From: DATHZQ01 sp965216945
GTDB lineage: Bacteria; Actinomycetota; Acidimicrobiia; Spongiisociales; UBA5794
Reading direction: 5' to 3'
NCBI GenBank assembly: GCA_965216945.1
Contig: CBDCGU010000003.1
Coordinates: forward strand, 2,046,001 to 2,110,000
Length of the DNA stretch: 64,000 nucleotides
Below the pieces are notes generated by a model. The model was not told where the DNA came from, did not search any database, and saw nothing but the letters and a program-made list of their open reading frames with translations. This document shows positions 1 through 7,930 of the stretch, piece by piece. Numbering within the stretch: the stretch's first letter is position 1; each line of letters starts with the position of its first letter. The translations under genes and the position numbers were made by a program.

Positions 1-815
1 CGGTCGAGTCCATACGCCGCGAGGTCGCATCGATCTCAGGCAGCGACCTGCACCGCAGAGTCCCGGAGCCGGCGACGGGTGACGAGATCGAGCGGCTCGC
101 CGTGACGATGAACGCGATGCTCACTCGCGTCGAAGACGCCGGTCTCCGGCAACGCCGCTTCGCCGCAGACGCATCGCACGAGCTGCGCAGCCCGCTCACC
201 CGCATGCGGAGTGAGCTGGAGGTCGATGTGGCGCACCCATCGTCTGCGGATCTTGCGGCAACGCATCGCAGTGTTCTCGAGGAGATCGATCGGCTGGAGC
301 ATCTGATGGACGACCTCCTGACGCTGGCGCGCAGCGACGCCGGCCGCATGACGGTCGAGCTGCGTGAGTTCGACGTCACCGAGGTCGTCGCGGGCGAGAT
401 CGCCCGCCTGCGTGAAACGACCTCTTTCGATGTGGCGATGGAATCCGAGCCGAAGCGGATCCTCGGCGATCCCGCCGGGATTTCCCGGGCTATGCGGAAC
501 CTGCTCGACAACGCTGCGAGGCACGCCCGGCGGCGGATCTCGGTCGACGTCGCCAGTCGCGATGGCTCGGTCGTGATCTCGGTTACGGACGACGGGCCAG
601 GTGTTCCCGCCGGGTCGGAAGAAGCCGTATTCGAGCGTTTCGCCCGGCTCGACGAGGCGCGCTCGGCGCAGGCGGGCGGTACCGGGCTGGGGCTTGCCAT
701 CGTGCGCGACATCGTGGATCGGCACGGCGGCACCGTCGCTGTCGATTCCCGGCACCGGCCAGGAGCACGTTTTGTCATGACGCTGCCGGTGGGGAGCGCC
801 GCCGCCGACGGTTAG
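1..815 (+). CDS. Sensor histidine kinase, C-terminal part (5' end outside window)
   Basis: Membrane two-component sensor kinase, cut by the window start. The reading frame is open from base 3 and ends at TAG 813-815, leaving about 270 residues. The first visible residues (RRVPEPATGDEIERL) are typical of the end of a HAMP linker. The dimerisation/phosphoacceptor box FAADASHELRSPL follows, with the phosphorylated His encoded at 177-179. The ATPase domain shows an N box (RNLLDNAARHA), a G1 box (VTDDGPGVP) and a G2 box (GGTGLGLAIV). This is a complete HisKA plus HATPase_c catalytic half of the OmpR-partner class. The cognate regulator is not visible and probably lies just upstream. The function is clear, but the sensed signal cannot be read. 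Confidence 0.95.
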   Translation, partial: VESIRREVASISGSDLHRRVPEPATGDEIERLAVTMNAMLTRVEDAGLRQRRFAADASHELRSPLTRMRSELEVDVAHPSSADLAATHRSVLEEIDRLEHLMDDLLTLARSDAGRMTVELREFDVTEVVAGEIARLRETTSFDVAMESEPKRILGDPAGISRAMRNLLDNAARHARRRISVDVASRDGSVVISVTDDGPGVPAGSEEAVFERFARLDEARSAQAGGTGLGLAIVRDIVDRHGGTVAVDSRHRPGARFVMTLPVGSAAADG

Positions 816-842
816 TGGTTGACCCGGCGGACGTCGCCTCCC

Positions 843-960
843 GTTCCTGCGTAGATGGGTGCGTCATGTGGGCGCGAGCTACGCAAGAACGCCACGGGCG
901 GCTCTCGGCGTCGTTCCTGCGTAGATGGGTGCGTCGTGTGGGCGCGAGCTACGCAAGAAA
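843..960. repeat. Two tandem 48-bp inverted-repeat units, 70-bp period
   Basis: Units at 843-890 and 913-960 are identical except for a base or two. Each begins GTTCCTGCGTAG and ends CTACGCAAGAA(C/A), so the ends are an imperfect inverted repeat. They lie between the convergent histidine kinase and glpX genes. A third member with much longer, perfect arms is at 46533-46580. They could act as a bidirectional terminator or be members of a small palindromic repeat family. No transposase is nearby. Confidence 0.85.
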
Positions 961-971
961 CGGAGGCTGCG

Positions 972-1970
972 TTAGCGGTTCGGGCGAACACCCGGCGTGT
1001 CGCTCTGGCGTAGGCGGTCGGCGCGATGGGTTGCCTCGACGAAGCGGACCGTACCACTCTGCGATCGCATCACGACGGAATGGGTCTCGACCCGGTCGCC
1101 GTGGAACTCGACGCCCGAGAGCAACGAACCGCCGGTCACGCCGGTGGCTGCGAAGAAGGTGTGGTCGGAGTCGACGAGGTCTCGCATCGTGATGACCTGA
1201 TCGAGATCCAGACCCTCGTCACGGGCGAACTCTCGTTCCGAATCGTCGCGGGGCCACAGCTTGCACTGGATCTCTCCGCGCAGCGCCGCCATCGCACAGG
1301 CAGCCGTCACCGCCTCGGGAGAGCCGCCGATACCGACGAGGATGTCGATGCCGCTGTCGCGTTTTGCCGTCGAGATGGCGCCGGAGATGTCGCCGTCGCC
1401 GATGAGCGCGATGCGCGCCCCGGCGCCCCGCACCTGCCGCATGTAGTCGTGATTGCGGGGACGGTCCAGGATCACGGCCGTCAGGTCGGAGACGTTCTTG
1501 TCCAGAGCCTTGGCGACCCGGGCGAGGTTGTGGGAGACGGGAGCCTCGATGTCGATCGAGCCCGCCGCCTCTTCCCCGACGGCGATCTTGTCCATGTAGA
1601 CGAGCTTTCCCGGTGCGTACATCGAGCCGCGCTCCGCCAGGGCAAGTACGGCCAGCGCACCGGGCTGGCCCTGGGCCGTCAGCCGGGTACCGTCGACGGG
1701 ATCCACGGCGACGTCGACCTGGGGTAGATGCCCGTTGCCGACCACCTCGCCGTTGTACAGCATCGGCGCCTCGTCCTTCTCGCCTTCGCCGATGATCACG
1801 ACGCCGTCCATGTCGACGGTCGACAGCATGTGGCGCATCGCATCGACGGCGGCCTGATCGACGGCGTTCTTGTCGCCGCGTCCCTGGTAGCGGGCGGCGG
1901 CGATGGCCGCCATCTCGGTGACGCGTACGAGTTCGAGAGCGAGGTTTCTGTCCGGTCGCTGTGCCATCAC
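972..1970 (-). CDS. glpX: Fructose-1,6-bisphosphatase class II
   Basis: Hydrolyses fructose-1,6-bisphosphate to fructose-6-phosphate, the gluconeogenic step; in most actinobacteria GlpX is the only FBPase. The 332-residue length is normal. It has the family's metal/phosphate motifs: GEGEKDEAPML near residue 60, the DPVDGT motif of the inositol-phosphatase-like fold near 92, and IGGSPEAVTAACAMAALRG near 217. The start is GTG at 1970 immediately followed by ATG at 1967, and either could be used. The stop codon of the upstream thiolase gene overlaps this start (GTGATG), so the two are translationally coupled. Confidence 0.95.
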   Translation of the reverse strand: MMAQRPDRNLALELVRVTEMAAIAAARYQGRGDKNAVDQAAVDAMRHMLSTVDMDGVVIIGEGEKDEAPMLYNGEVVGNGHLPQVDVAVDPVDGTRLTAQGQPGALAVLALAERGSMYAPGKLVYMDKIAVGEEAAGSIDIEAPVSHNLARVAKALDKNVSDLTAVILDRPRNHDYMRQVRGAGARIALIGDGDISGAISTAKRDSGIDILVGIGGSPEAVTAACAMAALRGEIQCKLWPRDDSEREFARDEGLDLDQVITMRDLVDSDHTFFAATGVTGGSLLSGVEFHGDRVETHSVVMRSQSGTVRFVEATHRADRLRQSDTPGVRPNR

Positions 1971-3151
1971 CCGCCTACTTTCACGATCAGGGCGTCACCC
2001 TGGCCCCCACCGCCGCAGAGGGCCGCACCACCGAGACCACCGCCGCGGCTGCGCAACGCATTGATGAGGGTCACCGTGATGCGTGCCCCCGTGGCGCCGA
2101 GCGGGTGGCCGAGCGCCACGGCCCCGCCGTTGACATTCACCTTGTCGTGGCCCACCTCCAGCATGTTGGCGGAGTGCAGCGCCACTGCCGCAAAGGCCTC
2201 GTTGATCTCGAACAACGCCAGGTCCGAGGCGTCCAGCCCCGACCGCTTGAAGGCAATACGCAGCGCCTCGGCAGGACGTTCGTGCAGTGAGGCGTCGGGA
2301 CCGGCGGTCTGCCCGTAGGCGACGATCTCGGCGAGGATCGGCAGCCCGGCGGCCTCGGCCGCGGCCCGATCGGCGACGACGACGGCGGCCGCACCGTCGG
2401 AGATCTGCGACGCGTTACCGGCCGTGATGGTGCCGTCGGCCGTGAACGCGGCGCGCAGCTCGCCGAGTGATTCGGCCGTGGTGCCGCGCCGGATGCCCTC
2501 GTCGGCCGAGACCACGAGTGGATCACCACGGCGCTGCGGAACCGTGACGGGCACGATCTCGTCCGCAAATGCCCCCGACTCTATCGCGGCTCCGGCGCGG
2601 TCGTGGGAGGCGGCAGCCCATTCGTCCTGCTCGGTGCGGCCGATGCCGAGCTGGGTGTTCTTGAGGTCGGAGGACTCGCCCATGGTGCACTGATCGAATG
2701 CACACCACAGTCCGTCGTGGGTCATGGCGTCGATGAGCGTGGCGTCGCCCATACGCAGCCCGTGACGAGCCTTGGGCAGCACGTACGGTGCGTTGGTCAT
2801 CGACTCCATGCCGCCGGCCACCACGAACTGGGCTTCGCCGAGACGGATGTGGCGGGCGGCTTCGGCAATCGCCGTCATGCCGGAGAGGCAGACCTTGTTG
2901 ATGGTCGTCGCCGGCACGGTCATGGGTACCCCTGCCTTGGACGCCGCCTGCCGGGCTGTGATCTGGCCTTGACCGGCTTGGATGACGTGCCCGAACAGCA
3001 CCTCGTCGACGCTTCCGGGCTCCAAGCCGGCTCGTTCGAGGGAGCCACCGATTGCGGCCGCCCCCAACTCCATCGCGGTGAGCGGTGTGAACGCACCGCT
3101 GAACCGGCCCACGGGTGTCCGTGCAATGGAGCAGATCACGGGATTTGTCAT
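1967..3151 (-). CDS. Acetyl-CoA C-acyltransferase (thiolase)
   Basis: Thiolase II family enzyme of 394 residues that condenses or cleaves acyl-CoA in the cytoplasm. The nucleophilic Cys sits in NKVCLSGMTA, the catalytic His in GGAVALGHPLGATGAR, and the second Cys in ALCGGGGQGDA near the C-terminus, so the active site is complete. The chosen start is ATG 3151 (MTNPVICSIARTPVG), which has an AAGGGTGG ribosome-binding sequence and matches the family N-terminus; the frame is open further upstream but without a good start. It is coupled to glpX downstream and divergent from methylmalonyl-CoA epimerase, which fits a role in fatty- or amino-acid-derived acyl-CoA metabolism. Biosynthetic versus degradative direction cannot be told. 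Confidence 0.93.
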   Translation of the reverse strand: MTNPVICSIARTPVGRFSGAFTPLTAMELGAAAIGGSLERAGLEPGSVDEVLFGHVIQAGQGQITARQAASKAGVPMTVPATTINKVCLSGMTAIAEAARHIRLGEAQFVVAGGMESMTNAPYVLPKARHGLRMGDATLIDAMTHDGLWCAFDQCTMGESSDLKNTQLGIGRTEQDEWAAASHDRAGAAIESGAFADEIVPVTVPQRRGDPLVVSADEGIRRGTTAESLGELRAAFTADGTITAGNASQISDGAAAVVVADRAAAEAAGLPILAEIVAYGQTAGPDASLHERPAEALRIAFKRSGLDASDLALFEINEAFAAVALHSANMLEVGHDKVNVNGGAVALGHPLGATGARITVTLINALRSRGGGLGGAALCGGGGQGDALIVKVGG

Positions 3152-3263
3152 GTCCACCCTTTCACCGTATGCGCTGAGGTCGAGTGTACGGCACACCGGT
3201 GCCGGCGATTTCGCCGCTCTGCGACAGACGATTCCCCGGGGCGGAGTGCCATACTGCGGACCG

Positions 3264-3671
3264 ATGTTGCCCTACAACCTGGATCACGTTGCGCTGGCCG
3301 TGCACGACCTCGATGAAGCAATCGCCCGCTTTGGCGACCAGTACGGCGTGGTCCCAACCCACCGCGAGGTGGTCGAGGAACAGGGGGTCGAAGAAGCGAT
3401 GTTGCCGGTGGGTGGATCCTTCCTGCAGCTGCTGCGGCCGCTGTCGGCGGACAGTCCGGTCGGTCGCTTCCTCGCCAAACGAGGGGAAGGCATGCACCAC
3501 GTTGCGCTGGCCGTCGCCGACATCGAAGCGGCACTCGAACATCTGGCGAACCAGGGCTTCCGGCTCATCGACGAGAGCCCGCGCATCGGAGGTGGTGGTC
3601 ACCGCATCGCATTCGTGCACCCAAAGGAGTTCGCCGGAACCCTGATCGAGCTCGTGGAGCGGACCGAGTGA
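3264..3671 (+). CDS. mce: Methylmalonyl-CoA epimerase
   Basis: Small VOC-fold enzyme of 135 residues that interconverts (2R)- and (2S)-methylmalonyl-CoA on the propionyl-CoA to succinyl-CoA route. It begins NLDHVALAVHDLDEAI, and the second repeat begins GMHHVALAVADIEAAL, the two beta-alpha-beta modules with their metal-binding His residues. GTLIELVE near the end carries the catalytic/metal Glu. ATG 3264 is chosen because it starts exactly at the first VOC module. A CATACT box 8 nt before it and no Shine-Dalgarno suggest a leaderless transcript. The next gene overlaps its stop. Confidence 0.9.
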   Translation: MLPYNLDHVALAVHDLDEAIARFGDQYGVVPTHREVVEEQGVEEAMLPVGGSFLQLLRPLSADSPVGRFLAKRGEGMHHVALAVADIEAALEHLANQGFRLIDESPRIGGGGHRIAFVHPKEFAGTLIELVERTE

Positions 3672-3907
3672 CGACACCCGGCCATGACATCACGGGCGGA
3701 GCGACGCCGGAGGTGGCGGCAGCCATCGCCGCCGTTGTCGCCTATCTGATCGACGCCGAGGCGACGGCCCGGGCCACGCCGGCGAAACGGCCACGGCAGA
3801 GCTCGTGGGTGCTGGCGGGACGCCCCCGCGAGACCGCGGCTCCGTTGCCATCCCACACGTTCGATGCTCTCGGGTGGGCAGAGGCCGCCGAGCCCGAGGA
3901 CACTTAG
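3668..3907 (+). CDS. Small acyl-CoA carboxylase epsilon-like protein
   Basis: A 79-residue protein whose GTG start overlaps the epimerase stop (GTGA), so it is translated from the same message. It has a short helix-forming TPEVAAAIAAVVAYLIDAEA segment followed by a basic stretch and SSWVLAGRPRE. This resembles the layout of actinobacterial acyl-CoA carboxylase epsilon subunits (helix, then a Trp-containing basic tail). The link to methylmalonyl-CoA metabolism makes an accessory role for propionyl-CoA carboxylase plausible. The similarity is weak and judged by eye; a conserved hypothetical protein is the alternative. No carboxylase alpha or beta gene lies in the window. Confidence 0.55.
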   Translation: MTTPGHDITGGATPEVAAAIAAVVAYLIDAEATARATPAKRPRQSSWVLAGRPRETAAPLPSHTFDALGWAEAAEPEDT

Positions 3908-3974
3908 CGCCCCGTCGCACAACATCTGCCCTGCACATCGCCGACCTCGTGTCACGGGTCACTGCCGCGCCGGA

Positions 3975-4820
3975 TCAGGTCCGACCTCGGGCAGCATCGA
4001 GCGCTTCGACCGCCTCGTCGGGCACGCGGAGATCTCCACGCCCGACACCGACGCGGAGCCCGGCCTTGTAGCGGCCGTGGTAGTCCGACCCCCCGGTCGC
4101 CACCAACCCCAGCGTCGAACAGATGCCCGCAAGGTGCTCCCGCATGTCTTGGTCGTACTCGGCGTAGTGAGCCTCTATGCCGGCAAGTCCCGATGCCGCC
4201 AGCTCCTCGAAAGCACGCCGGAAGTCGCCGGCGGACAGGCCGAGCGTGTGGGGATGGGCGATGACGGGGAGTGCTCCGGAAGCTCGCGCCAGCTCGATCG
4301 CTTCTCGTGCGTCGAGGCGTTCTCGTGAGACGTAGGCGGGCCGGCCCGTGCCGAGCCAGCGGTCGAACGCCTCGGCCATGCCGGCTGCGTGGCCGCGCCG
4401 CACCAGCAGTGCGGCGATGTGAGGCCGTCCGACGACGTCGCCGCCAGCCTCGGCGAGGACGTCGTCGTGGGCGATGTCGATGCCGTGGTCGCCGAGCCTC
4501 TCCAGGATGCGTTGATTGCGCACCGTACGCGCCTCCACCAGCCCCTGCAGGCGGTCCTGCAGCGGGCCCGGGCCGGGCTCGAGGAAGTACACGAGCATGT
4601 GCATCGTGCCCGTGGGCCAGTTCACCGACAGCTCGGTGCCCGGAATCAGGCGTATCCCGAGCCGGGCTGCCGCATCGGTGGCCGCGGCGATTCCTGCGAG
4701 CGTGTCGTGGTCGGTGAGCGCCAGGGCATCGAGGCCGGCGACGGCGGCGAGACGGACGACCGTTTCGGGTGAGTCGGTGCCGTCCGAGCAGGTGCTGTGC
4801 AGGTGGAGATCGACCGGCAA
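3975..4820 (-). CDS. PHP-domain phosphoesterase (RNase AM / nucleotide phosphatase type)
   Basis: A 281-residue metal-dependent phosphoesterase of the PHP superfamily. All four PHP metal motifs are present: DLHLHSTCSDGT at the N-terminus, LTDHDTLAG near residue 37, a region with IPGTELS near 58, and VIAHPHTL plus GSDYHG toward the C-terminus. The closest recognised group is the TrpH/YciV family, which includes RNase AM and 3',5'-nucleoside bisphosphate phosphatases. It is followed upstream on the same strand, 3 bp away, by a small membrane protein and then a cyclophilin, suggesting one operon. The exact substrate cannot be read from sequence. Confidence 0.88.
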   Translation of the reverse strand: MPVDLHLHSTCSDGTDSPETVVRLAAVAGLDALALTDHDTLAGIAAATDAAARLGIRLIPGTELSVNWPTGTMHMLVYFLEPGPGPLQDRLQGLVEARTVRNQRILERLGDHGIDIAHDDVLAEAGGDVVGRPHIAALLVRRGHAAGMAEAFDRWLGTGRPAYVSRERLDAREAIELARASGALPVIAHPHTLGLSAGDFRRAFEELAASGLAGIEAHYAEYDQDMREHLAGICSTLGLVATGGSDYHGRYKAGLRVGVGRGDLRVPDEAVEALDAARGRT

Positions 4821-4823
4821 CGG

Positions 4824-5030
4824 TCAGATCAACAGGAGCATCGCCGCCGCGTCGGCGGAATCCCCGCCGAAGGCGAGATTGGCGAGCACGAAGAGCACGA
4901 TGCCGATCGCAATCCAGATTCCGATGCGCTTGGCCCGGCCGATGATCTCCTGTTTGCGCCGAGCCTTCTGCTCCTCGGCCTGCTTGGCCTCGCGATTGGC
5001 TCGTTGCCGTGCGCGCTTGTCGGTTGCCAT
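4824..5030 (-). CDS. Small basic single-pass membrane protein
   Basis: A 68-residue protein with a highly charged Lys/Arg/Glu-rich N-terminal helix (MATDKRARQRANREAKQAEE...) followed by one hydrophobic segment (IGIWIAIGIVLFVLANLAFG). The positive charge before the segment predicts a cytoplasmic N-terminus. It resembles the N-terminal membrane anchor found fused to some actinobacterial cyclophilins, and here it sits just downstream of a separate cyclophilin gene. No catalytic motif is present. It may be an anchor or partner of the neighbouring proteins; the function is unknown. Confidence 0.7.
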   Translation of the reverse strand: MATDKRARQRANREAKQAEEQKARRKQEIIGRAKRIGIWIAIGIVLFVLANLAFGGDSADAAAMLLLI

Positions 5031-5074
5031 ACCGCGAGTCTAGGAATCCACAGGATGGGCCGCACCACCGACGT

Positions 5075-5857
5075 TCAGCGCTCGATCGTCACCGAGTTGA
5101 GGTACATCGCCTCGAGGGGCGAGCTTGGTTCGCCACTCGGCCCCACTCCCAATGGGAGCGCAGCTATGGCGTCCAGCACCCCATCGCCCTCGACGACCCG
5201 GCCGAAGACGCTGAACTGCGGCGGCAGGGGCGCTTCTCCGAACATGATGAAGAACTGCGATCCGGTGGTACCCGGCCCGGCGTTCGCCATCGCCAGCACC
5301 CCTCGCTCGTATACGAACCCGTCCGGCGGGAACTCGTCGGCAATCACGTAGCCCGGCCCACCACGTCCGGTCCCCGTTGGATCGCCCGCTTGCAGGACGA
5401 ACTGCGGCACGATGCGGTGCGACACGGTCCCGTCGAAGTAGCCGGCCTCGGCCAGGAAGACAAAGGAGTTGACCGTCGCCGGCGCCATCGCAGGGTCGAG
5501 CTCCACCGTGATGTCCCCGCACGAGGTGGAGATGACGGCCGTCGGCGTCGATGCCGAGTCGATCCCGAGGTCGTCCGGGGCATCGAATTGCATCTCGACC
5601 CGCTCCGGCGGCTGATCTGCGCCGCACGCCGTGGGCAGGGCCCGATACCCGGCGTAGTCGGTGGCGGGTCGCGCCGGTGCGTCGAGCGGCACTTCCGTGA
5701 CGGTCGTCGCCGGCGGCGTTGTCGTCGTGACGGCAGCTTCATCCGTCGCTACGGTCTCGCTGCTTGCTCCGGCATCGTCGTCGCCGCCACAGGCGGCAGC
5801 AAAGACGACCAGAGCGATGACGGATGCGATCAATCGGGTGCGAAGTGTCGGTGGCAT
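5075..5857 (-). CDS. Cyclophilin-type peptidyl-prolyl isomerase, lipoprotein
   Basis: Extracytoplasmic prolyl isomerase, 260 residues. A signal peptide ends in a lipobox (VFAAACGG), predicting lipidation at Cys. A low-complexity Thr/Pro linker follows, then the cyclophilin domain from about residue 105. It shows DGTVSHRIVPQFVLQAGDPTGTGRGGPGY, here cited in pieces: the catalytic Arg is in SHRIVPQFVLQAGD, and the substrate pocket in GSQFFIMFGEAPLPP and FSVFGRVVEG. ATG 5857 is preceded 8 nt upstream by TAGCAT and has no Shine-Dalgarno, so the transcript is probably leaderless. It probably assists folding of exported proteins. Confidence 0.9.
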   Translation of the reverse strand: MPPTLRTRLIASVIALVVFAAACGGDDDAGASSETVATDEAAVTTTTPPATTVTEVPLDAPARPATDYAGYRALPTACGADQPPERVEMQFDAPDDLGIDSASTPTAVISTSCGDITVELDPAMAPATVNSFVFLAEAGYFDGTVSHRIVPQFVLQAGDPTGTGRGGPGYVIADEFPPDGFVYERGVLAMANAGPGTTGSQFFIMFGEAPLPPQFSVFGRVVEGDGVLDAIAALPLGVGPSGEPSSPLEAMYLNSVTIER

Positions 5858-5949
5858 GGAGCCGGATGCTATCCGGACCCGGGGGCTGTGGGCGAGGCAA
5901 CGACGTTGGGCTCTGCCCAGGCGTCGCTTCCAGATGCTTCAATGATCGT

Positions 5950-6411
5950 ATGGACACGCTCTCGCAGGATCAGTGCCAGGCGTTGCTCGAACAGGAGCAC
6001 GTGGCACACATCGGCGTCATCACGGCCGAAGGTCCGTACGTGACACCCATCTCGTACGTGAACCTGGGCAACAAGCTGGCCTTTCGCACCGCGCCGGGCC
6101 GGCGAACCGAGGCGATCGAGACCGATCCCCGCGTGTCGGTGGAGGTCAGCCGGTACAACTCCGAAACGGGAGACTGGTCGAGCGTCATCCTCACCGGCAC
6201 GGCTCAGGTGATCCGCAACGACCCCACCCGAGAGCAGGTCGTGGTCGACGCATTGTTCGACAAGTACCGAGATGCGTACGACAACCTGCTGTCGATGCCC
6301 GCGGGCAGGGGCCCGGGCACCAGGTTCATCGTCGTCATCGACATCACCGACATGTCGGGTCGGACATCGGGAGGCTATCTCCAACCGAGGACACGGCCGG
6401 GCAGGCTCTAG
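5950..6411 (+). CDS. PPOX-class flavin-binding protein
   Basis: A 153-residue protein of the pyridoxamine-5'-phosphate oxidase-like split-barrel fold, related to the nitroimidazole-resistance (NimA-like) group. It starts LSQDQCQALLEQEHVAHIGV and shows TPISYVNLGNKLAFRTAPG and the VSVEVSRYN region, the strands that bind the flavin phosphate. GTAQVI and FIVVIDITDMSGR complete the barrel. It probably binds FMN or F420 and acts on an unknown substrate. ATG 5950 was chosen because earlier in-frame starts would overlap the divergent cyclophilin gene. A hairpin block begins four bases after its stop. Confidence 0.82.
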   Translation: MDTLSQDQCQALLEQEHVAHIGVITAEGPYVTPISYVNLGNKLAFRTAPGRRTEAIETDPRVSVEVSRYNSETGDWSSVILTGTAQVIRNDPTREQVVVDALFDKYRDAYDNLLSMPAGRGPGTRFIVVIDITDMSGRTSGGYLQPRTRPGRL

Positions 6412-6414
6412 GAG

Positions 6415-6655
6415 TTTCGACCCCGAGCATTCGCTCGGGGTCGAGCTCATGTGTCGGCCCTTCGGGCCGGCGTTTGTTGGTCCGTTCGGCGGCGGAGCCA
6501 CCGAACGGAGGTTGAAGGGGGAGGCGCGGAGCTTCCCCCTTCAAACTTCCCCCTCGTTCATCGTGATGGCGGCTTTGCCGTCATCACGATCGAGGACAGC
6601 GCGGCGGAGCCGCACGTCACAAAACTCGATCGAGGCCTGCCTCGATCGAGATGCC
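6415..6655. repeat. Composite hairpin block 1 (modules A-B-C-D, G, CCTG hairpin)
   Basis: Fills the gap between the PPOX gene and lysC. Modules: A 6417-6444 (TCGACCCCGAGC, loop ATTC, reverse complement); B 6455-6469 (CGGCCC TTC GGGCCG); C 6481-6509 (TCCGTTCGG arms); D 6511-6546 (TTGAAGGGGGA arms); a further hairpin 6560-6590 (ATCGTGATG arms); a GGAGCCGCACGTCACAAA segment 6606-6623; and 6625-6650, arms CTCGATCGAGG with loop CCTG. Modules A to D occupy 130 bp, exactly as in block 2. No reading frame with coding character was seen. The last stretch before lysC holds a TACACT box at 6688-6693. Confidence 0.9.
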
Positions 6656-6703
6656 CTCGATCGAAATGATCGGTGGAGGCGCACCGGTACACTCGCCGGG
6701 GTC

Positions 6704-7930
6704 ATGGGGATCATCGTCCAGAAGTTTGGCGGCACGTCGGTGGGGAACGCCGAGCGGATCCGTCGTGTGGCGGCCCGGATCGCCGAGACTCACAACGCCG
6801 GGAACCATGTCGTGGCAGTGGTGTCGGCGATGGGGAGATCGACGGACGAGCTGATCGACCTCGCCGGTGAGGTGAGTCCCGCATCGCATCCCCGCGAGAT
6901 GGACATGCTCCTCACAGCCGGGGAGCGCATCTCGATGGCGCTGTGTGCGATGGCGATCCAAGACCGCGGGGTCCCGGCGATGAGCCTCACCGGCTCCCAG
7001 GCGGGCATCCTCACCACCTCGTCCCACGGCGAGGCCGAGATCATCGACATCAGGGGGGACCGTGTTCGCCAGGGGCTGGACGAGGGCAAGGTGGTCATCG
7101 TTGCCGGGTTCCAGGGATTCAGCCCGGACTCACGGGACATCACGACACTCGGCCGCGGCGGATCCGACGCCACCGCCGTCGCCCTGGCCGCCGTTCTCCA
7201 GGCCGACGTCTGCGAGATCTATACCGACGTCGACGGCGTGTTCACGTCGGATCCACGGCTGATTCCCGATGCCGTGAAGATCGACGAGATCGGCTATGCC
7301 GAGATGCTGGAGCTGGCCGGTGCCGGTGCCGGCGTGCTGATGGCGCGCTCCGTCGAGTTCGGACGGCGGTACAACATCCCCATCCACGTCCGCTCGTCGT
7401 TCCACGACGGTCAGGGCACCTGGGTCAAGGAGAAGACCATGGAAGAACCGATCGTCCGCGGCGTCGCCTCAGACACGAGCGACGCCAAGGTGACCGTGCA
7501 CGGTGTTCCGGATCAACCCGGTGTGGCCGCCGCCGTGTTCGAGGCGCTGGCGGATGCGGGTGTCAATGTCGACATCATCGTGCAGAACGTGTCGCACCAT
7601 GGCACGACGGACATCAGCTTCACGGTGGCGAAGCTTCAGGCGGAGGATGCCCTCGAGGTCACGCAGAAGGTGGCCGGAGATCTCGAGGCACGCGGGGTGG
7701 ACCTCGATCCCGACATCGCCACGGTCACCCTCGTCGGCGCCGGCATGAAGTCGGAGCTGGGCATCGCCGCCCGGATGTTCCGTATCCTCTCGGCGCACGA
7801 CATCAACATCGAGATGATCTCCACGTCGCCGATTCGCATATCCTGTGTCGTGCGCGGCAGCGACATGGAAGCGGCGGTTCGGAGCCTCCATGAAGGCTTC
7901 GCTCTCGCCCGCACGGAGGAGGCACCTTGA
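6704..7930 (+). CDS. lysC: Aspartate kinase
   Basis: Phosphorylates aspartate, the first step toward lysine, threonine, methionine and diaminopimelate. At 408 residues it is the monofunctional length. The kinase domain opens with VQKFGGTSVG, contains LLTAGERISMALCAMAI and TLGRGGSDATAVALA, and ends near residue 250. Two ACT regulatory domains follow (VHGVPDQPGVAAAVFEAL and VTLVGAGMKSELGIAARMF), so allosteric feedback is expected. ATG 6704 matches the family N-terminus; a TACACT box lies 10 nt upstream with no Shine-Dalgarno. The next gene, asd, starts on the stop codon (TTGA), making a coupled lysC-asd operon as in many actinobacteria. Confidence 0.96.
   Translation: MGIIVQKFGGTSVGNAERIRRVAARIAETHNAGNHVVAVVSAMGRSTDELIDLAGEVSPASHPREMDMLLTAGERISMALCAMAIQDRGVPAMSLTGSQAGILTTSSHGEAEIIDIRGDRVRQGLDEGKVVIVAGFQGFSPDSRDITTLGRGGSDATAVALAAVLQADVCEIYTDVDGVFTSDPRLIPDAVKIDEIGYAEMLELAGAGAGVLMARSVEFGRRYNIPIHVRSSFHDGQGTWVKEKTMEEPIVRGVASDTSDAKVTVHGVPDQPGVAAAVFEALADAGVNVDIIVQNVSHHGTTDISFTVAKLQAEDALEVTQKVAGDLEARGVDLDPDIATVTLVGAGMKSELGIAARMFRILSAHDINIEMISTSPIRISCVVRGSDMEAAVRSLHEGFALARTEEAP

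Noticed and set aside
843..960. Possible CRISPR array
   Set aside because: Only two units, the repeats are longer than the spacer, the units are internally palindromic, and no cas genes are present.
6415..6655. Integron attC sites or insertion sequence
   Set aside because: No integrase or transposase in the window, no GTTRRRY core sites, and no target-site duplications could be seen.
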